Of a DNA stretch of 64,000 bases, positions 8,922-18,260 are shown piece by piece (positions within the stretch are counted from its first letter, which is position 1; each line of letters begins with the position of its first letter). The notes under the pieces are model-generated. The model saw only the letters and a program-made list of their open reading frames with translations, searched no databases and was not told where the DNA came from. Position numbers and translations under genes: made by a program. Origin of the DNA: Promethearchaeota archaeon (GTDB lineage: Archaea > Asgardarchaeota > Lokiarchaeia > Sigyniarchaeales > SOKP01); NCBI GenBank assembly GCA_019894975.1, contig JAGXNO010000017.1:1-64000 (forward strand), written 5' to 3'.

Positions 8922-9093
8922 TTATTATTACTAATCTTATCTATAGCTAATAGCAAGAAGATTTATGAGACTTAAGATTTATCTGATAATCCTCATTCTC
9001 AAAAAATAATAAACTCAATAAATATAAAATTTATGAAAAGAGTAACCTTTACAATTACTTTAGAGAACATTGATTTATTCTAATTGATCAGAA

Positions 9094-10239
9094 TTGAACT
9101 TAGAATCAGATAAGAACAATCAGCAAAAAATTTTTTACAGAAAAAAGTTTTCCCTCAGGGAATTCGGAGGAGCTTTTGGAGATTGGGGGACCTTAATCCC
9201 GTTTATTATTGGATATGTGTCAATTGTAGGATTAAGCCCTGCGGGGATTTTTCTAACATTAGGGATAACAAATATCATTTTAGGCGTTCGGTTCAATTTA
9301 CCTCTACCAGTTCAACCTCAGAAGACCATAGGGACTGTAGCTATTTCAGAAAGATGGGCACCTGATATGGTTATATCCACAGGATTTGGAACTGGGGTCA
9401 TTTGGTTTCTATTAGGTTTATCAAAAAAGCTAAATAAAATAGTCCAGAAAGTACCTATTATTTCTGTACGTGGTATTCAATTAGGATTAGCTTTCATTCT
9501 AGGTTGGGCAGGAATCATTCTATTTAAGGAAAGTCTTATACTGGGATTTATATCAATCCTAATAATCTTGATATTGATAAAAAATAAACCAATTCCCTCT
9601 GCCATAATACTAACCTTGTTAGGAATTTTCATATTACTCCTTTCGAAAACGATATTATTATCAGATATCACGTTTGGTCTACCATCTTTTAGTTTTAAAT
9701 TTCCAACATGGGATAATTTTGTAATTGGAATGATATATGCAGGAATTGCTCAACTATTTTTGACACTTACTAACGTTATGATAGCAACTGTAGTGTTAAT
9801 TAAAGACTTATTTCCGGAAAGAGAAGAGGTAGTAGATGCAAACTCTTTAGCTCTTAATATGGGGATTATGAATTTAATCAGCCCATTTTTTGTTGGAATG
9901 CCTACGTGCCATGGATCAGGTGGATTAATGGCTCAATATGCTTTCGGGGCAAGAACAGGAGGATCAATGATTTTGGAAGGAATAATGGAGATATTTCTAG
10001 GTATTTTCTTTTCAGAAACACTGTTTTTGATTTTCACGGAATTTCCGCTTGCAATATTGGGGGCAATGTTGATGTATACTGCGTTTTTATTGGGAAGAAT
10101 AGCTTTTAAGGATTCTAATATGAAAAGATTTCCGATTATACTAATTTCGGGATTGTGTTGTTTTTTTCTCAATATTACAGTAGGATTTTTCATAGGATTA
10201 GGATTATTTCTCATCTTTAAAAGGAAAATTGAGAAATAA
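9094..10239 (+). CDS. MOT1/SulP-like molybdate or sulfate transporter
   Basis: 381 aa, almost entirely hydrophobic, with about ten membrane helices. FGGAFGDWGTLIPFIIGY near the N-terminus and LPVQPQKTIGTVAIS match the MFS_MOT1 (putative sulfate/molybdate transporter) family. The later segment FVGMPTCHGSGGLMAQYAFGARTGG is its second signature, quoted here only from PTCHGSGG. Substrate oxyanion (molybdate, tungstate or sulfate) cannot be decided. The start codon is TTG at 9094, as no ATG lies before the first conserved motif. It is a single gene, divergent from the broken kinase. Confidence 0.85.
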   Translation: MNLESDKNNQQKIFYRKKFSLREFGGAFGDWGTLIPFIIGYVSIVGLSPAGIFLTLGITNIILGVRFNLPLPVQPQKTIGTVAISERWAPDMVISTGFGTGVIWFLLGLSKKLNKIVQKVPIISVRGIQLGLAFILGWAGIILFKESLILGFISILIILILIKNKPIPSAIILTLLGIFILLLSKTILLSDITFGLPSFSFKFPTWDNFVIGMIYAGIAQLFLTLTNVMIATVVLIKDLFPEREEVVDANSLALNMGIMNLISPFFVGMPTCHGSGGLMAQYAFGARTGGSMILEGIMEIFLGIFFSETLFLIFTEFPLAILGAMLMYTAFLLGRIAFKDSNMKRFPIILISGLCCFFLNITVGFFIGLGLFLIFKRKIEK

Positions 10240-10303
10240 AAGAAGCAGTTTTAAATTCCTAAAAAGGGATTATTTTTCATTTTTGAATAAATATATATTG
10301 ACA

Positions 10304-10864
10304 TTATAGATTTTTTATTATTTTGCATGGATTTCCAGCTGCAAATACTCGTGCAGGTATATTTTTAGTAACAATAGAACCAGCTCCAATCACGGAATCA
10401 TCTCCTATAGAAATATCTGGAGATATTATTACTCCACCTCCAATCCATACATTATTACCAATTGTAATTGGTAATCCTAATTCATCTCCAGTTTTACGTA
10501 ATTCTGGATCTAATGGATGAATTGCACTGTATAGTTGAACATAAGGTCCGAATTTCGTATAATCTCCAATTTTTACTCTATTAACATCTAAAATAACACA
10601 ATTAGTATTCATATAAACATTTTTTCCTAATTGTATAGTTTTTCCAAAATCGCAATAAAATGGTGGTTCAATCGTTAATGGCTCCTTAAATGATGCAAGT
10701 AATTCTTTTAATATTCGCTTTCGTCCACTATAATCTAAAAAATTTAATTGATTATATTGTTGACATAAAATGTGAGCTCGATTGCGCTCCTCAGCTAGTT
10801 GTGGATCTCCTGCATTATATAATTGACCCGCTAACATTTTTTCTTTTTCTGATAATGGTTTCAT
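10304..10864 (-). CDS. Sugar O-acetyltransferase, maltose/galactoside acetyltransferase family
   Basis: 186 aa with the N-terminal Maa domain (MKPLSEKEKMLAGQLYNAGD, then ELAEERNRA-type helix) and a left-handed beta-helix of hexapeptide repeats. IGNNVWIGGGVIISPDISIG and GAGSIVTKNIPARVFAAGNP are the standard C-terminal end. The catalytic His of this family is in the segment SAIHPLDPE. It transfers acetyl from acetyl-CoA to a sugar hydroxyl in the cytoplasm. The very close match to bacterial lacA/maa proteins suggests transfer from bacteria. It is monocistronic by spacing. Confidence 0.9.
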   Translation of the reverse strand: MKPLSEKEKMLAGQLYNAGDPQLAEERNRAHILCQQYNQLNFLDYSGRKRILKELLASFKEPLTIEPPFYCDFGKTIQLGKNVYMNTNCVILDVNRVKIGDYTKFGPYVQLYSAIHPLDPELRKTGDELGLPITIGNNVWIGGGVIISPDISIGDDSVIGAGSIVTKNIPARVFAAGNPCKIIKNL

Positions 10865-11131
10865 TTTTAATTGATCGGAATTTTCTCTTTAAAATAAAAG
10901 TTTGTAACATTTAATTTAAGTTGAAAGGCACTTCATCTTCAAAAAATTAATTGAGTCAGATGAAATTTGATTTTAACATACAGAAAAAGGTAGAATTTTA
11001 CATTTTTGAAATAATTAGATATCTTTATGAATTTTTTTCTTTAATTGATTAATTATTGGCTTTTTTCATATTAAAAGTGAAAAGATTAAATTGAAGGATT
11101 AGATTTGAAATTAGAAAAAAAGTCTAAACTG

Positions 11132-11404
11132 TTAAAAATTTTCTATGACTCTCCCCCCAGGAAGGATTTTATAAAGTGTAGTTCCTTCTTGGTTGATTTT
11201 TTCAACACACAACGCTTGGAGTAAAAAATCCATATGATATTTGAAAAGGTTTGAATCTTCGATAATATTTTCTCCGATTAGTTTGTCAAGTAATTCTTTT
11301 TCTTGAATGCTTTCATTCTCAAAAACCATCCTCAACATTTCCCTTCGAATTGGATGATTTACTGCTTTTAGGTGTTGTCCATGACCTACTTTTTTTTCTT
11401 CCAC
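11132..11404 (-). CDS. Small winged-helix regulator, ArsR-like
   Basis: 90 aa. HLKAVNHPIRREMLRMVFENE is the typical first helix of ArsR-type winged helices (quoted in part). A helix-turn-helix LLDKLIGENIIEDSNLFKYHMDFL follows, with a short beta wing ending in LYKILPGGRVI. It has no metal-binding cysteine pair. It stands between the acetyltransferase and the divergent PDO operon, so it may regulate either. No palindrome was identified to decide. Confidence 0.65.
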   Translation of the reverse strand: MEEKKVGHGQHLKAVNHPIRREMLRMVFENESIQEKELLDKLIGENIIEDSNLFKYHMDFLLQALCVEKINQEGTTLYKILPGGRVIENF

Positions 11405-11605
11405 GTTAAATACTCTGTTTTTTTTATGTTTTAAAATAAAACGAGCATATTAAGGTTGTAGGTTTTAAAAAATAAAGTCTAGAGATATAATATTTTATTC
11501 TAAAAACTAAAAATTGAAATTTGTCTTTTGAATTATTAATGCTATTTTATTAAATTATGATTTTATGATATTCATAATAGAAGGATTTAAGATGGTGATT
11601 GTTTA

Positions 11606-12298
11606 ATGTTTTCTGAAAACGAACTTAATAATATTAAAAGAGAAATGAGTAAGCTAAAAAATAAGGTTGTCCTAAAATTATTTACAGATTTTAAGACCCA
11701 AGAAGACGGAAGCAAACTTAGGAAATGTATGGCTTGTGAAGGGGCATATGAATTACTAAAAACACTGAAAGATTATTCTGATGGGAAATTAGATGTAGAA
11801 GAAGTATCAACTGAAGAAAATGAAGCAGAAGCAGAAAAATATAATGTTTCTAGGATTCCTGCAATACTATTTATTGATGAAAATGATAAGGAAATTATAC
11901 GCTATTTAGCACATCCGACTGGATCTGAATTTGTTCCTTTTCTTAACAGCATCCAGTATTTCTCAGGAGTAAGACCTTACTATGCGGATCAAATTATTAC
12001 TCACCTCAAGAAAATAAAGAAGTCAAATATGAAAATATTCATAACTCCAACATGTCCTTATTGTCCAATGACAGTACCTGTTCTTACACTTTTCTCTATA
12101 GTATCAAAAGGGAAAATTTCTTCAGAAGTAATTGATGTTAATTTGAACCCTGACATTGGAGCGAAATATCAAGTACAAGGAGTTCCAATGACAGTTATTA
12201 ATGAAAAGGATGTTATACATGGAATGTTTACGCCTCAGGATCTGCTAGATAAACTAGTAGGGTCTAAGGGTAGAGATTTTGGGGGCATGTATGCTTAA
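11606..12298 (+). CDS. Protein disulfide oxidoreductase, paralog 1
   Basis: 230 aa, two thioredoxin folds in tandem as in archaeal PDO. The first fold has C41-M-A-C44 (LRKCMACEGA) and cis-Pro SRIPAILFI. The second has C150-P-Y-C153 (TPTCPYCPM) and cis-Pro GVPMTVIN. CPYC is the classic active site of the catalytic C-terminal half. It exchanges or reduces protein disulfides in the cytoplasm with electrons from the thioredoxin reductase encoded 1.4 kb downstream. First of three paralogs in one direction with gaps of 23 and 35 bases, clearly an operon. Confidence 0.88.
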   Translation: MFSENELNNIKREMSKLKNKVVLKLFTDFKTQEDGSKLRKCMACEGAYELLKTLKDYSDGKLDVEEVSTEENEAEAEKYNVSRIPAILFIDENDKEIIRYLAHPTGSEFVPFLNSIQYFSGVRPYYADQIITHLKKIKKSNMKIFITPTCPYCPMTVPVLTLFSIVSKGKISSEVIDVNLNPDIGAKYQVQGVPMTVINEKDVIHGMFTPQDLLDKLVGSKGRDFGGMYA

Positions 12299-12321
12299 AA
12301 TGAGCGAAGTGATCATATAAA

Positions 12322-13005
12322 ATGTCTCAAGACGATAGATATAAGGAAATAATCAAAACAGAAATGGCAAAACTTAATAAACCGGTTACATTGAAAGTGT
12401 TTACATCACAAAAAGTCCATCCAGATGGTTCTAGAATTAGAGCCTGCATGGATTGTGGGCAGTTCATGGCATTATTGCGAATCTATGAGGAAAATTCAAA
12501 TGGAATGCTCACAATAGAAGAACTTTCAATAGATGACAACCCTGAATTCGCCAAAAAATATGACATAAGTCGTGTACCTACAATTTTATTCATAGATGAT
12601 AAAGGACGGGAAGTCATCCGCTATTTAGCAGCACCTAAGGGTGGCGAGATTCAACCATTCATCCAATCAATATTTACATTTGCGGGAGTACGTAATTACT
12701 ATGAAGCAACGATAAAACAAAATCTTAGTCGCATCGAGCCATCCGTAATTAAAGTAATGATGACGGAGACATGCCCATATTGCCCTCAGGTTATTTCAAT
12801 CTGCAACGCGTTTGCTATTGCTTCGGATGGCAAAATAAGGACAATTATAATCGATATTGTGGCAAATCCGGATATTGGTCAGTATTATGATGCCGCAGGT
12901 GTTCCGTATACCATTATAAATGACCAAAAAACATTAGTGGGGATGGTTGGAGCCCCTGAAATATTAAGAGCCTTGATAGGGGGGAATATACGGGTTCAAT
13001 ATTAA
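12322..13005 (+). CDS. Protein disulfide oxidoreductase, paralog 2
   Basis: 227 aa with the same two-fold layout as its neighbours. The N-terminal fold has C42-M-D-C45 (RACMDCGQF) and the C-terminal fold C151-P-Y-C154 (TETCPYCPQ). YEENSNGMLTIEELSIDDN and FIDDKGREVIRYLAAP closely match paralog 3, so 2 and 3 are the more recent pair. The CMAC to CMDC change in the N-terminal site would shift redox potential, suggesting a division of work. It is part of the PDO-TrxR operon. Confidence 0.88.
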   Translation: MSQDDRYKEIIKTEMAKLNKPVTLKVFTSQKVHPDGSRIRACMDCGQFMALLRIYEENSNGMLTIEELSIDDNPEFAKKYDISRVPTILFIDDKGREVIRYLAAPKGGEIQPFIQSIFTFAGVRNYYEATIKQNLSRIEPSVIKVMMTETCPYCPQVISICNAFAIASDGKIRTIIIDIVANPDIGQYYDAAGVPYTIINDQKTLVGMVGAPEILRALIGGNIRVQY

Positions 13006-13040
13006 TTTAAAATCAAAAAAATTCGTAATTCGAGAGAAAT

Positions 13041-13688
13041 TTGCCAGCTTCCTATGTCTTTACTAAAATGATACGAGATGAGATGAAGAAACTCTCAAAA
13101 TCAGTTTCATTACTAGTGTTTATAGACAAAATTAATGATCATCAAAATTATGACTACACAAGGTCTATCCTAAAAGTTTATGAGGAAAATTCAAACGGGA
13201 TGCTAACTATAAATGAAATACAAATTGGTCATAATAAAGAATTAGAACATAAATATGATATTCAACAAGTTCCAACTATTTTATTCATTGATAATAACGG
13301 TAATGAAATCATTCGTTATTTAGCAGCCCCCCAGGGGAGTGAGGTCCAACCTTTTATTCAAGCTATATTAATATTTGCGGGATCTCCGAACTATTATGAG
13401 AAAGCTATTAAAAAAAATCTGGAAAGAATAAAACCCTCAACAATTAAGGTACTAATAACAAATTCTTGTGCATTTTGTCCCCAGGTGGTGGATATCGTCT
13501 CAAAGTTTGCATTAGCATCAAGCGGAAAAATTAAAGCTGAAATAATTGATATTAAAGAAAATCCAGATATAGGTCAACAATATAACGCTTGTAGTGTTCC
13601 CTATACATTAATAAATGAAAATAAATTAATAGATGGCATGTGTGCTCCTGAGGAAATATTAGAAGCACTAATTGGGGAAACAATATAA
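13041..13688 (+). CDS. Protein disulfide oxidoreductase, paralog 3, N-terminal site lost
   Basis: 215 aa. The C-terminal fold keeps an active pair, C143-A-F-C146 (NSCAFCPQ). The N-terminal fold lacks both cysteines: the segment that holds RACMDCG in paralog 2 is shortened to INDHQNYDY. The fold otherwise remains (QQVPTILFIDNN, cis-Pro present). It is thus a one-centre PDO, perhaps using the dead fold to bind partners. Start is TTG 13041, which aligns the N-terminus with paralog 2 (FTKMIRDEMKKL against YKEIIKTEMAKL). ATG 13068 is the alternative. Confidence 0.82.
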   Translation: MPASYVFTKMIRDEMKKLSKSVSLLVFIDKINDHQNYDYTRSILKVYEENSNGMLTINEIQIGHNKELEHKYDIQQVPTILFIDNNGNEIIRYLAAPQGSEVQPFIQAILIFAGSPNYYEKAIKKNLERIKPSTIKVLITNSCAFCPQVVDIVSKFALASSGKIKAEIIDIKENPDIGQQYNACSVPYTLINENKLIDGMCAPEEILEALIGETI

Positions 13689-13743
13689 GTCAAATTTCAA
13701 TCTTTTTAATAAATAAATTACATAAAAATCAGGAAAGAAAATA

Positions 13744-14688
13744 ATGAGTAATATTGATATGGATACATTTGACTTAAATAAAACATATGATCTGATAGTT
13801 TTAGGAGGAGGTCCAACTGCAATTGGTTGTGCCATTTATGCTGCAAGATTTGCGATGAATGTACTCGTTATTGGAAAAGTTTTCGGCGGTTTAATTGCTA
13901 CAACCCACGTTGTTGAAAATTATCCTGCTATTACTACAATTAGTGGTCAAGGTCTTATGGAAATGTTCAGAGAACATATGAACTCACTTAATATCCCCTA
14001 CATATCAGACGAGATTAGGAGTATTGAGAAAGTAGAGGATCATTTTGAACTGAATTCTTTCTTCCAAAAATTCAAAGCTTACTCTATATGCATAGCAACT
14101 GGTTCAGAAAGGAAAAAACTTGGAGTTCCTGGTGAAGAAGATTTTGCGGGAAGAGGTGTCTCTTATTGTGCAACGTGCGACGGACCATTTTATAAAGATA
14201 AAATTGTTGCTGTTATTGGTGGAAGTGACTCTGCTGCCAAAGAAGCATTATTTTTAGCTCAAAATACGAAAAAGGTTTATATTATTTATCGTGGGGAAGA
14301 AATTCGAGCAGAACCTATAAATAAGAAAAGAGTTTCTAAAAATGAAAAAATTGAGATAATCTATAAAACAAACATTAAAGAAATTAAAGGAGATAATACG
14401 GTGAACTCTGTTGTTTTTGATAACGGAAAAGATTTTGAGGTTGGTGGTGTTTTTATAGAGATAGGTTCTATACCAAATTCTGACCTAGCAAAAAGAATCG
14501 GAGTAGAGACAAATCAGAAAGGGGAAATCAGAATAAATAGAAAATCAGAAACAAATATTCCAGGTATTTTTGCTGCGGGAGATGTTGCCGATGCCCCATT
14601 CAAGCAAGCTATAACTGGTGTATCTGAAGGAGTAGTTGCGGCATATTCAGCATTCGACTATGTTAAAGGTATTGATATTGAATATTAA
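13744..14688 (+). CDS. trxB: Thioredoxin reductase
   Basis: 314 aa, the normal length of low-Mr thioredoxin reductase. FAD motif GGGPTAIGCAIYAAR (residues 21-35), active site C142-A-T-C145 in YCATCDGPFY, NAD(P)H motif VIGGSDSAAKEA, and C-terminal FAD motif GIFAAGDVADAPFKQA. The nucleotide loop reads GGSDSA rather than the common GGGDSA. It reduces thioredoxin-like proteins from NAD(P)H. As the last gene after three PDO paralogs, its natural partners are those proteins. Confidence 0.93.
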   Translation: MSNIDMDTFDLNKTYDLIVLGGGPTAIGCAIYAARFAMNVLVIGKVFGGLIATTHVVENYPAITTISGQGLMEMFREHMNSLNIPYISDEIRSIEKVEDHFELNSFFQKFKAYSICIATGSERKKLGVPGEEDFAGRGVSYCATCDGPFYKDKIVAVIGGSDSAAKEALFLAQNTKKVYIIYRGEEIRAEPINKKRVSKNEKIEIIYKTNIKEIKGDNTVNSVVFDNGKDFEVGGVFIEIGSIPNSDLAKRIGVETNQKGEIRINRKSETNIPGIFAAGDVADAPFKQAITGVSEGVVAAYSAFDYVKGIDIEY

Positions 14689-14769
14689 TTGAGAATTATA
14701 GTTTAATTTAGAACTTACTTTCGTTTTTAAATTATAAGATAAATAAGATATTCGAAGAGTAAAGCATTT

Positions 14770-15672
14770 TTAAGGAGTTTTTAGCAAGGGTGATCCTGTG
14801 GATAATATCCTTAAAATCCTCATCCAGTAATTTTCTATTTCCCATACTTTTTTATTTTTTATCTTTTCAGAAATTTCTTTAAAAATTTCTCTTATTTTAA
14901 GTGAATCGAGATATGTTATACTAGGAGCGATTACAGAAAGCATAAATTGCTTTTCCCCGAATCTTTCTTTTTTATCTGGAAAGGCATCAAAAAACAGATA
15001 TCCCCTCTTCTTAATATTTTCAATGTTGAGTAGGACACCCTCAGCTCTAGTGATTTTATCATGTCCATAAATGGTGGTTGCAGCATGAAACAACTGCTGG
15101 CTTATTCTATTAATCGAAATATGACATGATTTTTCGGAGGGATGGCTCTTTTTTAACACAGGACCTTCAATGTCATCCCAAAATACAACTAATAGACAAA
15201 AGGGTAGCTGATCTTCTTCTGTAATAGATGGTTGCATTTCTATTTGATAGAAGTTTAGCAAATCTTTAACTTTATTATTAATAAGTTCAGATTTTTGCTT
15301 TCGAGTAATTTTTCCAGAAATAGAGGCGATCAAGTCTTCCTCGTTAAATGGTTTAGTGATGTAATCATCGACTCCTAACATTTTACCTAATCGAATATCT
15401 TCAGTAGTAGATTTAGCTGTAAGAAATAAAAAAGGTATCTGATTCCATTGAGAATGAGTAGAAACAGCTTTGAAAAATTCATAACCATCCATATTCGGCA
15501 TCTTTATATCACTGATTATCACTTCAGGAGGTTCTTTAAGAGTAGAAAGAGTTTTCAGTGCCTGATCTCCACTCATTGAGGTTAGAACTTCATAACCTCT
15601 CTTTTCAAGCAAAATTTTAAGGTTAAACAGAATATCTTTGTTGTCATCAACGACTAGGATCTTTTCATGCAA
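14770..15672 (-). CDS. Response regulator with C-terminal longin-like domain
   Basis: 300 aa. Residues 1-125 are a receiver domain: VVDDNKD (acid pocket), phospho-Asp in IISDIKMPNMDG, Thr in FLTAKS, Lys in YITKPF. After a linker, residues 150-295 form a separate domain beginning CLLVVFWDDIEGPVLKKSHP, with no DNA-binding motif. A first strand followed by D-x-x-x-GP is the opening of longin domains in small-GTPase regulators (folliculin, NPRL2, C9orf72, from memory), so I infer a longin-type fold. Start is TTG 15672. The same frame stays open 9 codons further upstream inside a tandem duplication. It is the last gene of a run with a kinase and a Rag-like GTPase. Confidence 0.75.
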   Translation of the reverse strand: MHEKILVVDDNKDILFNLKILLEKRGYEVLTSMSGDQALKTLSTLKEPPEVIISDIKMPNMDGYEFFKAVSTHSQWNQIPFLFLTAKSTTEDIRLGKMLGVDDYITKPFNEEDLIASISGKITRKQKSELINNKVKDLLNFYQIEMQPSITEEDQLPFCLLVVFWDDIEGPVLKKSHPSEKSCHISINRISQQLFHAATTIYGHDKITRAEGVLLNIENIKKRGYLFFDAFPDKKERFGEKQFMLSVIAPSITYLDSLKIREIFKEISEKIKNKKVWEIENYWMRILRILSTGSPLLKTP

Positions 15673-15698
15673 AATTTTAAGGTTAAACAGAATATCTT
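15601..15698. repeat. 38-bp direct repeat with 60-bp period across the response regulator start
   Basis: Positions 15601-15638 and 15661-15698 are identical except for one base (A/T at 15608/15668). The period is 60 bp, exactly 20 codons, so the copies are in the same frame and both encode DILFNLKIL. The downstream copy is codons 12-20 of the gene and the upstream copy lies just before the TTG start. A recent tandem duplication, or an assembly duplication, at the 5' end of the gene. Confidence 0.85.
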
Positions 15699-15753
15699 AT
15701 TAGAGTAATAAGAAGATATTTGAGCCCATTAATATTTAAAATTTCTCAAATTT

Positions 15754-17607
15754 TTATATTCTAGGTAAAAATACAATAAATGTTGTTCCCTTCTCTAATT
15801 CACTATCGATGTAAACTTCCCCATTATGAGCTTCAATTAAATCCTTTGCGATAGCTAATCCTAACCCGGTTCCAGCTATTTCATTTACATTGCTAGCGCG
15901 AAAAAATCGTTCAAAAATGTGAGGTAAATCTTCCTTAGGGATACCTCGTCCATAATCCCTGAATTTAAAGAGAACTCCTGGATTTTCATTTGAATTATAT
16001 TTACCTTGATAATTCATTATTGCTTCTACTTCTATTTTTGAATTATCGAGAGAGTATTTGATTGCGTTATCAATAATAATTCGAAAAATTTGGTCAATTC
16101 TTTTTGGATCACCTTTTAAATATAGACTATCATCAATATTGATTTCAAATTGAATATTTTTCTCTTTACCAATAGGTTCTAGAAGATACAAAATATCGTT
16201 AATAATTTCTAAAGGAGAATACTCTTTCAATTCCAATTTTAACCTATTCTCATCGATCCGCATAATTAGCAAGATATCTTCAGCTAATTCATTTAATAAA
16301 TAGATATTTCTCATAATTCCACCCATCAATTTTTCTTCTAAATCCTTATCAAAATCCTCTTTATGTTTACTAAGATAATCTATTGACATCATTAAAACGG
16401 TGATTGGAGTTCTTAATTCATGTGAGACTGTAGAAACTAATTGTGATAACCTTTCCTCAGCTTTTTTGCGTTCGGTAATATCCGTAGCAACACTCAAGAG
16501 AGATGATAATTTCTCGTCAATATCTTTTAAAGGTTGTTCAACTATCCAATATGTTTTTCTACCCGAGGGTTGATTGAATGTACGCTGGTATGATCTACTA
16601 TTTCCACTCTGAATTAATTCTCGGTTAGAATTAAAATATTCTTCAGCTACTTCTTTAGGAAGAACATCAAATAGACTTTTTCCGACAAAATCTTCAGGTT
16701 TTCCACCTAATTCGTTTGCTGCTTTTTCATTCACCAGCAAATAATCTCCATTTTCATTCAGCATGGTAATTCCTGCTCCAGAATGTTTTATAATGTTTTT
16801 TAACTCCAACTCACTTCTCCTGATTTTTCTAAATAGTAGGTTAAAGGGTTCTTTAATTCCAATCTGAATAATAGATTTGTACAAAAGATAAAATGCAATT
16901 ATTTTAAAGATATGTCCGAGGAGGTTTGAAACATCATAAACGTCAATATAGAAGGTGAAGGCTAATTCAGCTATCATTGTTGAGATAATTGAAAAAAACA
17001 TTAAAATTAAGACTCTTTTATCAAACTCAATCTTTTGTTTGAAAATAATTAAAAGACAAATTAGGAGTATTAAAATAATAATATATTCACTCACAATTTT
17101 AAAAGGAGTTAACCCATCGATATAACAGAGGGGAAATAATTTAACAAAAATAAGCACTACTAGCAGTATTGTAGCACCTAAGTAAGAAACAATAAGAATA
17201 ATTGGTTTTACGATTCTCTTGATTAGGAGTGAGGCTAATAAACATGAAATCGCTTGAAGATACCTTGCTGCGATCCATAAAGATGTTGGCAGATTGGGGC
17301 TGAAACCTGTAAAGATAGCCATGCCGGAGTAAGAAAGGGTGTGAATTAGGTCAATAATACCAATAAAAAGAGATGATACCCCTAGAACCAGAAAAAAGGA
17401 ATTTTCCATATATCTACGTGAGTTCCAACCTACAAAAAACACACCACCTGCTATAACTATACTAAATACCTCAGCAATACTATGAAATAACAAATAGCTA
17501 TAGATTCTTGAAATAATTGTAAATAAAAGCGCTACTGAAAAGACCAATATTTCAAAATATTCTGGATTTACCTTACGTGAGGTCGTTTGATTATTTTCAT
17601 TCAACAT
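15754..17607 (-). CDS. MASE3-PAS histidine kinase
   Basis: 617 aa. Residues 15-265 hold about eight membrane helices with the MASE3 features HTLSYSGMAIFTGF and PTSLWIAARYLQA. A PAS domain follows (GAGITMLNENGDYLLVNEKA to ATDITERKKAEE). Then HisKA with phospho-His in STVSHELRTPITVL, N box DNAIKYS, and the ATP boxes FRDYGRGIP and GTGLGLAIAKDLIE. It is a complete membrane sensor kinase whose ligand is unknown. It ends 82 bp before the response regulator and starts 63 bp after the GTPase, all on the same strand, so it is likely the cognate kinase of that regulator. Confidence 0.9.
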   Translation of the reverse strand: MLNENNQTTSRKVNPEYFEILVFSVALLFTIISRIYSYLLFHSIAEVFSIVIAGGVFFVGWNSRRYMENSFFLVLGVSSLFIGIIDLIHTLSYSGMAIFTGFSPNLPTSLWIAARYLQAISCLLASLLIKRIVKPIILIVSYLGATILLVVLIFVKLFPLCYIDGLTPFKIVSEYIIILILLICLLIIFKQKIEFDKRVLILMFFSIISTMIAELAFTFYIDVYDVSNLLGHIFKIIAFYLLYKSIIQIGIKEPFNLLFRKIRRSELELKNIIKHSGAGITMLNENGDYLLVNEKAANELGGKPEDFVGKSLFDVLPKEVAEEYFNSNRELIQSGNSRSYQRTFNQPSGRKTYWIVEQPLKDIDEKLSSLLSVATDITERKKAEERLSQLVSTVSHELRTPITVLMMSIDYLSKHKEDFDKDLEEKLMGGIMRNIYLLNELAEDILLIMRIDENRLKLELKEYSPLEIINDILYLLEPIGKEKNIQFEINIDDSLYLKGDPKRIDQIFRIIIDNAIKYSLDNSKIEVEAIMNYQGKYNSNENPGVLFKFRDYGRGIPKEDLPHIFERFFRASNVNEIAGTGLGLAIAKDLIEAHNGEVYIDSELEKGTTFIVFLPRI

Positions 17608-17669
17608 TTTTAAATATCTAAAATGTACACTTAATTTAAAAATAGCTTTAATTATTTTTCAATTACAGA

Positions 17670-18218
17670 TTAAGTGATTGTAGATTTTTCAAAGAATGCA
17701 TAAATCGATGTTTTATGTAATGTATATATAAAATTTGGGGGAATTACTTCTTTTATCTTTTCTATTAATCCATCAATGATAATTTCGTTTAGTTCTTGAT
17801 TAAATTCTAGGTCTGGATCATATTTATGGAGAAAAATAGAAAAATCAATGCTATTGAGATCCTTAATTCTTATTATCATTTTATTTAAGTAATCAATAGC
17901 AAGATTGTACCGTTTCACATCTTGGACGTCAAAAACATATATTATTTTTTTTGTTCCTTTCAAAATATTTTCAAGATCATTAAAATACTCTTCATGATAG
18001 GATTGTTGTCCTCCAAGGTCCCAAATAGCATATTTCGAGTCTAAAGCTTCAAATCGTTCTATCTCTAGACCTCTTGTAGGGGATAAAGAATTATATGCAG
18101 ATATACCCTTTATTCCTTTCAAACATTTTAAAATTGAAGTTTTGCCTCCATTATCTAATCCAATTAATAGGATTTTTATTGAATCTTCCGTTAAATCAAG
18201 GTTATTTAGATTATTCAT
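17670..18218 (-). CDS. Small GTPase, Rag/Gtr-like (Ras superfamily)
   Basis: 182 aa. G1 is GLDNGGKTS (residues 20-28), the switch I Thr is in SPTRG (46-50), G3 is WDLGGQ (66-71), G4 is HKYD (131-134) in place of NKxD, and G5-like TSI is at 170-172. The HKxD form together with WDxGGQ and the following YHEEYF is the Rag/Gtr pattern, while GLDNGGKTS is also Arf-like. There is no lipidation motif. Rag-type GTPases in eukaryotes work on membranes with longin and roadblock partners. Here the gene sits upstream of a membrane kinase and a longin-like response regulator, which may be its partner. Confidence 0.85.
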   Translation of the reverse strand: MNNLNNLDLTEDSIKILLIGLDNGGKTSILKCLKGIKGISAYNSLSPTRGLEIERFEALDSKYAIWDLGGQQSYHEEYFNDLENILKGTKKIIYVFDVQDVKRYNLAIDYLNKMIIRIKDLNSIDFSIFLHKYDPDLEFNQELNEIIIDGLIEKIKEVIPPNFIYTLHKTSIYAFFEKSTIT

Positions 18219-18260
18219 AATAGTTAGTAATTCATGTAAGATGTATCGTAATTTTCGAAT

